Source of the DNA: Candidatus Dadabacteria bacterium
GTDB lineage: Bacteria > Desulfobacterota_D > UBA1144 > Nemesobacterales > CSP1-2
DNA length: 17,575 nucleotides
NCBI GenBank assembly: GCA_022615255.1
Contig: JAKEHC010000031.1
Coordinates: forward strand, 1-17,575
Direction of reading: 5' to 3'
Part shown: positions 14,088 to 17,575 of the stretch, piece by piece
How the letters are laid out: each line of letters begins with the position of its first letter
How positions within the stretch are numbered: position 1 is the first letter of the stretch
Program-made: the position numbers and the translations under genes
The notes under the pieces: model-generated
Told to the model about the DNA's origin: nothing
What the model saw: the letters and a program-made list of their open reading frames with translations, nothing else
Database searches by the model: none

Positions 14088-14738
14088 ATGATAAGCGACG
14101 ACCCTTACGAAAAGCTCAAGTTGATTTACTTAGAGAGGAAGGACTTAATCAAAGCTCGACTGACGGAATTTCAGGATGTATTAGCAAGCGGTGATGACAA
14201 GAGGATTTTTAAAGAGCTTGCATTCTGCATATTGACCTCTGCGGCGGGACCGAAGATGGGACAGGCTTCGATAGACGCTATAAATGGGCTTCTTATGAAT
14301 GGGAGCGAGAGCGAGGTTTATGAAACGCTTCAAAACATACATAAGTATCCGGAAAAGGCTAGCTATATAGTTCACACCAGGGAGTATTTGAAGAGGGAGC
14401 TCAATTTCAAGTTAAAGGACCTTGTTCGTTCTTTTAAAGACCCTATAGAGAGAAGAGATTTCTTTGCCAATAATAAGAATATTAAAGGGATAGGCTATCT
14501 GCAAGCCAGTCATTTTTTAAGAAATATCGGCTTCACAGGGTATTCGATTCTAGATAAGAATATTATTAAAATGCTTTACGAGTTTGGCGTAGTGGATAGT
14601 TTTAAACCGCCGACCACAAAGAAGAAATACATAGAGATAGAAAACAAGGTAAAGGTATTCTCGGATAAATTAGGTATCGGAATTGATGAGCTTGATCTTC
14701 TTCTATGGAGTGTGAAGACGGGGCATATACCTAGATAG
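14088..14738 (+). CDS. Ogg2-type glycosylase paralogue lacking the catalytic lysine
   Basis: Also 216 residues and collinear with the upstream copy, sharing GDDKRIF, ELAFCILT, YIVHTRE, ASHFLRNIGF, ILDK, YIEIENK and DELDLLLW. The hairpin reads GIGYLQASHF: the codon for the Schiff-base lysine (residue 138) is CTG, leucine. The aspartate D156 is kept. The C-terminal residue is arginine instead of lysine. Loss of lysine with retention of aspartate is the state of monofunctional HhH glycosylases such as AlkA and MutY, so this copy may hydrolyse a base without lyase activity, have changed specificity, or only bind DNA. The reading frame is intact with no internal stops, which argues against a pseudogene. 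It has its own -10 box and no SD. Confidence 0.93.
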   Translation: MISDDPYEKLKLIYLERKDLIKARLTEFQDVLASGDDKRIFKELAFCILTSAAGPKMGQASIDAINGLLMNGSESEVYETLQNIHKYPEKASYIVHTREYLKRELNFKLKDLVRSFKDPIERRDFFANNKNIKGIGYLQASHFLRNIGFTGYSILDKNIIKMLYEFGVVDSFKPPTTKKKYIEIENKVKVFSDKLGIGIDELDLLLWSVKTGHIPR

Positions 14739-14780
14739 TTATTTGGGCATCCACCGCGGGAATGACGAGGGCGTAGCACA

Positions 14781-14808
14781 GTAGAGGCGCATTGCAATGC
14801 GTCTCTAC
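14781..14808. repeat. GTAGAGACGC-type palindrome between convergent genes
   Basis: A 28-bp palindrome (GTAGAGGCGC...GCGTCTCTAC, one mismatch between arms) lies between the second Ogg2 stop and the lhr stop. Its centre (ATTGCAAT) is the same as in the copy at 13044. A hairpin here could act on either convergent transcript, but no T-run follows. A short CCACCGCGGGAATGACGA unit at 14751-14768 looks like another dispersed word. Confidence 0.8.
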
Positions 14809-14846
14809 ATTATTATGATAACGCAGTAGTTATAGGTGTTATTAAA

Positions 14847-17575
14847 CTAAACAACACCCTTTCCCAGGTAAGCTCTAAGCTTAGAGGGAACATTCCTCTG
14901 GATCAGAGCGTTCTGGATGTTCCATTTTTCAGTTCTATCAAAATCGGTCAATAACCTAATCTCTTTCCCCTCTTTTACGGCGACGGGAACGCCGTCCTTA
15001 TAAAGGATGCGGTTATTGAATAAAGAAGGCACGCGTCTGCCTGGTGTGATAACCCCTGTCAGGTTAAGCGGGTCGGCGGCGCTTATCGAGACAAGCGTGC
15101 TATCTTTAGGCTCTCTTCTTATCATGCGAAGCTTGCTAACAGCCTCTGGTAATGCAAACTGCTCGCCCCAAACGCCTTCAACAAACCTGCCTCCTCTCAC
15201 TTCTCCTCTCGCCTCCAAGGTTCGAAAAACACGAACTAATTTCCTCCAGGGTGGTAAAAGGCTCTCATTATCAGTAAGCCTGCGAAACACGACACCGTAT
15301 CTTCTGAGGAGCACCCTGGCTATAGTTATCAAGGCTTCGCTGTCACCCTTTTTCTGGTCTTTTGAGTTTGAATCGCTGGATAGAAGAGACCAGCGCCCCG
15401 CCCCTTCCATCTTAAAACTTATATTCCTTCCCTTTAGCTTGCCTTTGGTTGTGCGGTATTTTGAGTGCACTAATAGCGCCCTCAGTCCTGTGTAGCTATC
15501 AGACGTAAGCGTCCCAAGGGCAACAAGCTCGGCTATGGCACCCTCGACTTGCACCTTTAAAAGTCCGGTCTTCTTAACGATCTCGTCAAAAAATGATGCG
15601 CCTTGATTTCTCAGAAGCTCTAAAACCTTGCTTGCCTCGTGGGATAGGTTCGCTAGGTTACCACCCACCAGCAATCCTTCGACTCCGCTCAGGACAGGGA
15701 CTGGCGGGCTACCCTTTTTCCATGTTTCCAGATTTGGCCTGTTTATAAGTGTGATAGGCGTTGTCTTAATTGGGCTAGGGCTTTTCTTACCGTTAGGCTC
15801 GTAGTTTTGTCCCCTAAATCTCCCCCATACTGTGTTGCCCGAGAGGCATAGCATGTCGAGCCAGAGATGGTCATAATCCTTCATCCTGGAGGGCAACAGC
15901 TCTCCTTCCCATGAAGCGGCGGGCGCTTCAACGCCTTCAAGCTTGTTAAGAACCTCACGGAGCGCCTCAGTGCCCTCAGGTTTTTCCTCTGAATGAATCA
16001 TGTGCCATGAAAACAAGAACCGCATAAAGTCAGCGGCGGATACAGGCTCTATCTCTTTTCTTAGTTTATTTAAGGTGTATCTGTGTATTCGCGCTAAGAG
16101 CCTGCGCTCGCACCATTCTTGTAGAGACACGCCATGGCGTGTCTCTACATTATCAGGTGTAAAGTTTCCCCGAAACACGAAGCCTTCGTTTTCAAGGGTT
16201 ATTAGCGTCTGCTCAACCTCTGAAACAGGAAGCCCCATTGTCTCAGCCAGGCTGAAGGCGCTGACCGGGCCAAGGGCTTCAAGCCTTCCTCTTATGATTT
16301 CCACCAATGAGTTTTCTTTCGAAGATAGTAGAGACGCCATTAATGGCGTCTCTACATCGTTATGTTGTTGGAGTAGTCTTTCAGGTATCTGAATTTCCGG
16401 TGAGATAGTTGATTCGGGATAGATTTCCCTCATCTGCATGATTCGCTCGACAGAGACCCAAAATTCCCTCCCGTCTCTGGTTTTCAATATCGAAGCCCTT
16501 TTTTCATTTACTAGCTCTTTAAAATAACCTTTCCATCCGCTTTGATTATCTCCACCCACCAGCAATCCTTCGACGGAGTTTACACTGAGCGAAGCCGAAG
16601 TGCTCAGGACAGGGACTGGTGGACTACCCGTTTTTATTCCCTTAAAATAATCCTTCCATCCATCTCCTTCCTTACCCTCTTCTACTGTTAAAAAACCGAG
16701 CAAGACCAGGGCGTCATGTAATTCCTCCGCATTTCCTGCCTGTGGCCAAGCCTCGTTTTTAACTGCGTTGATAGCTTCAATATCGAGCCTCCCGAACTCT
16801 TTTGCCTCAGTAGGGTCTAACCATCTTCTGTTTTGCACGGCATGAGTTCTTCGTTCTTCAAGCGGGGCGTCATCCAAAAATGCGTATGGTCGGGCGTTTA
16901 AAACTTGCTCTGATAAAGGAGACGGCTCGCGTACATCCAGGGCAATAAGCTCCTTTTCATTAGCCTCAATCTTAGCCAGTAAATACTCAAGCTCTTCTAT
17001 ATCCATCGCCTCATAAAGGCAATCGTTAATGGTTTGACTCACGAGTGGGTGATCCGGTATCTCTCTTTCTCCTTGAACGTTTTCCTGGCAGGCTAGCTTA
17101 TCTGGAAATACCAATGAAAGCAGGTCCTCTGAGTGTATACGTTGTATAGCAGGAGGAACCTTCTTCCCAGCCCTGCGTCTAAGAACAGCCAAAGCCCTTG
17201 ATGCATTCCAGCGCCAGCGTACGTCGAACATGGGGGAGTCAAGTAAGGCTTGTATTAAAATACTGCGGACTGATTTGGGGTTAAGATAATTATAAACCTC
17301 TTCCAGTGGAAAGCTGTGTGTAGCCCCTAGAGATAAGATAATCGAATCTTCTGTAGCAGCAGCCTGCAATTCAAAATTAAACTTCCTGCAAAAGCGTTTT
17401 CGGAGAGCCAGTCCCCATGCACGGTTGAGCCTGCTGCCAAAAGGGGAGTGTATAACCAAGTGGGTGGCTCCGGCTTCATCGAAAAACCGCTCCATTACAA
17501 GCGTCTCTTGTGAGGGAATTACACCTAGGGCGGTCTTAACAGTTCCGAGATATGTCACTGCTTCATCTGCCGCTG
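14847..17575 (-). CDS. lhr: Lhr-type DNA helicase, C-terminal part; 5' end beyond the window
   Basis: More than 900 codons are open to the right edge (the frame reads AADEAVTYL into the window), so the ATPase domains lie outside. The visible part begins in the Lhr-core C-terminal region (VHSPFGSRLNRAWGLALRKR-like: HLVIHSPFGSRLNRAWG). It continues through LVSQTINDCLYEAMDIEELE, YAFLDDAPLEERR, WCERRLLARIHRYTLNKLR and PVSAADFMRFLFSW, and ends with SAADPLNLTGVITPGRRVPS. This is the full bacterial Lhr C-terminal extension of winged helices, which in E. coli carries uracil-DNA glycosylase activity. Four dispersed repeats are read through in frame: encoded peptides GSPPVPVLS-VEGLLVGG at 16552-16628 and 15661-15713, and VETPLMASLL and VETRHGVSLQ at 16328 and 16121. 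They sit in linkers, so the enzyme may still work. Confidence 0.95.
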   Translation of the reverse strand, partial: AADEAVTYLGTVKTALGVIPSQETLVMERFFDEAGATHLVIHSPFGSRLNRAWGLALRKRFCRKFNFELQAAATEDSIILSLGATHSFPLEEVYNYLNPKSVRSILIQALLDSPMFDVRWRWNASRALAVLRRRAGKKVPPAIQRIHSEDLLSLVFPDKLACQENVQGEREIPDHPLVSQTINDCLYEAMDIEELEYLLAKIEANEKELIALDVREPSPLSEQVLNARPYAFLDDAPLEERRTHAVQNRRWLDPTEAKEFGRLDIEAINAVKNEAWPQAGNAEELHDALVLLGFLTVEEGKEGDGWKDYFKGIKTGSPPVPVLSTSASLSVNSVEGLLVGGDNQSGWKGYFKELVNEKRASILKTRDGREFWVSVERIMQMREIYPESTISPEIQIPERLLQQHNDVETPLMASLLSSKENSLVEIIRGRLEALGPVSAFSLAETMGLPVSEVEQTLITLENEGFVFRGNFTPDNVETRHGVSLQEWCERRLLARIHRYTLNKLRKEIEPVSAADFMRFLFSWHMIHSEEKPEGTEALREVLNKLEGVEAPAASWEGELLPSRMKDYDHLWLDMLCLSGNTVWGRFRGQNYEPNGKKSPSPIKTTPITLINRPNLETWKKGSPPVPVLSGVEGLLVGGNLANLSHEASKVLELLRNQGASFFDEIVKKTGLLKVQVEGAIAELVALGTLTSDSYTGLRALLVHSKYRTTKGKLKGRNISFKMEGAGRWSLLSSDSNSKDQKKGDSEALITIARVLLRRYGVVFRRLTDNESLLPPWRKLVRVFRTLEARGEVRGGRFVEGVWGEQFALPEAVSKLRMIRREPKDSTLVSISAADPLNLTGVITPGRRVPSLFNNRILYKDGVPVAVKEGKEIRLLTDFDRTEKWNIQNALIQRNVPSKLRAYLGKGVV
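15661..15713. repeat. Short form of the CTTCGAC/GCTCAGGACAGGGA repeat, inside lhr
   Basis: 53 bases share both ends with the longer copy at 16552-16628: CCACCCACCAGCAATCC at one end and GCTCAGGACAGGGACTGG at the other. Read on the coding strand it gives GSPPVPVLSGVEGLLVGG in the linker between NRPNLETWKK and NLANLSHEAS. The ends are imperfect inverted repeats (CCACCCACCAG against GGTAGCCCGCCAG). No ORF of its own. Confidence 0.85.
16121..16148. repeat. Perfect 28-bp palindrome inside lhr
   Basis: GTAGAGACACGCCA followed by its exact reverse complement. On the coding strand it encodes VETRHGVSL, placed between NFTPD and the conserved WCERRLLARIHR block, so it is an in-frame addition to a loop. 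Confidence 0.88.
16328..16355. repeat. Second perfect 28-bp palindrome inside lhr
   Basis: GTAGAGACGCCATT followed by its exact reverse complement. It encodes VETPLMASLL between LQQHN and SKENSLVEII. It is read in the same phase (V-E-T ... S-L) as the other intragenic copy 207 bases away. Confidence 0.88.
16552..16628. repeat. Long form of the CTTCGAC/GCTCAGGACAGGGA repeat, inside lhr
   Basis: 77 bases, 24 more than the other copy, the extra part forming an internal CTGAGC...GCTCAG hairpin. It encodes GSPPVPVLSTSASLSVNSVEGLLVGG. It is flanked on both sides by near-identical host sequence (TTAAAATAACCTTTCCATCC near 16519 and TTAAAATAATCCTTCCATCC near 16642), seen in the protein as GWKGYFKEL and GWKDYFKGI. 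This suggests insertion accompanied by duplication of about 20 bp of target. Confidence 0.85.

Noticed and set aside
15007..15495. 162-codon plus-strand frame opposite lhr
   Set aside because: Antisense shadow of a strongly conserved Lhr region, with no SD or recognisable domain.

Overview
The window looks like bacterial chromosome from an uncultivated, moderately AT-rich organism. Bacterial hallmarks are full-length UvrC, a long Lhr helicase with the bacterial-type C-terminal extension, and Shine-Dalgarno (SD) sites such as AAGGAGGG. A PA0069-type radical SAM protein, archaeal/Thermotoga-style Ogg2 glycosylases and abundant dispersed palindromic repeats suggest a Desulfobacterota- or Dadabacteria-like lineage. 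That placement is weak inference, not a measurement.

Region 1 (1-1170) is housekeeping: the tail of a plus-strand gene and a complete radical SAM protein on the minus strand.

Region 2 (about 1200-8970) looks like an accessory island. It is visibly AT-rich and nearly all its genes are small DNA-binding or unknown proteins on the minus strand, separated by long gene-free stretches. Its core is a tight minus-strand operon at 4701-2345: a MerR-type helix-turn-helix protein, a ParA ATPase, and a large protein with a winged-helix domain, a repeat-encoded linker and a DnaD-like C-terminal domain. The third gene resembles a phage or plasmid replication initiator. It carries thirteen 10-bp sites of the type TACTNNAGTA, mostly spaced 12 bp, inside its own coding sequence. 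A ribbon-helix-helix protein lies just upstream; a Cro-type regulator coupled to a one-pass membrane protein lies downstream; an excisionase-like HTH protein and an unknown 171-aa protein lie further up. No integrase, ParB or tRNA target was found. It is best read as an integrated or decayed replicon, or an undescribed ParA-based partition/replication cassette.

Region 3 (about 8970-17575) returns to chromosomal character and is rich in DNA-repair genes. In order it holds an unknown coiled-coil protein, an FMN/F420 split-barrel protein, uvrC, an exported GTWEG-motif protein, two tandem Ogg2-type 8-oxoguanine glycosylase genes, and the C-terminal part of lhr, which runs off the right edge. The second Ogg2 copy has lost the catalytic lysine. 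uvrC and both Ogg2 genes have a -10-like box 6-8 bases before the ATG and no SD, which predicts leaderless mRNAs. This region is peppered with small dispersed repeats, and four of them lie in frame inside lhr.
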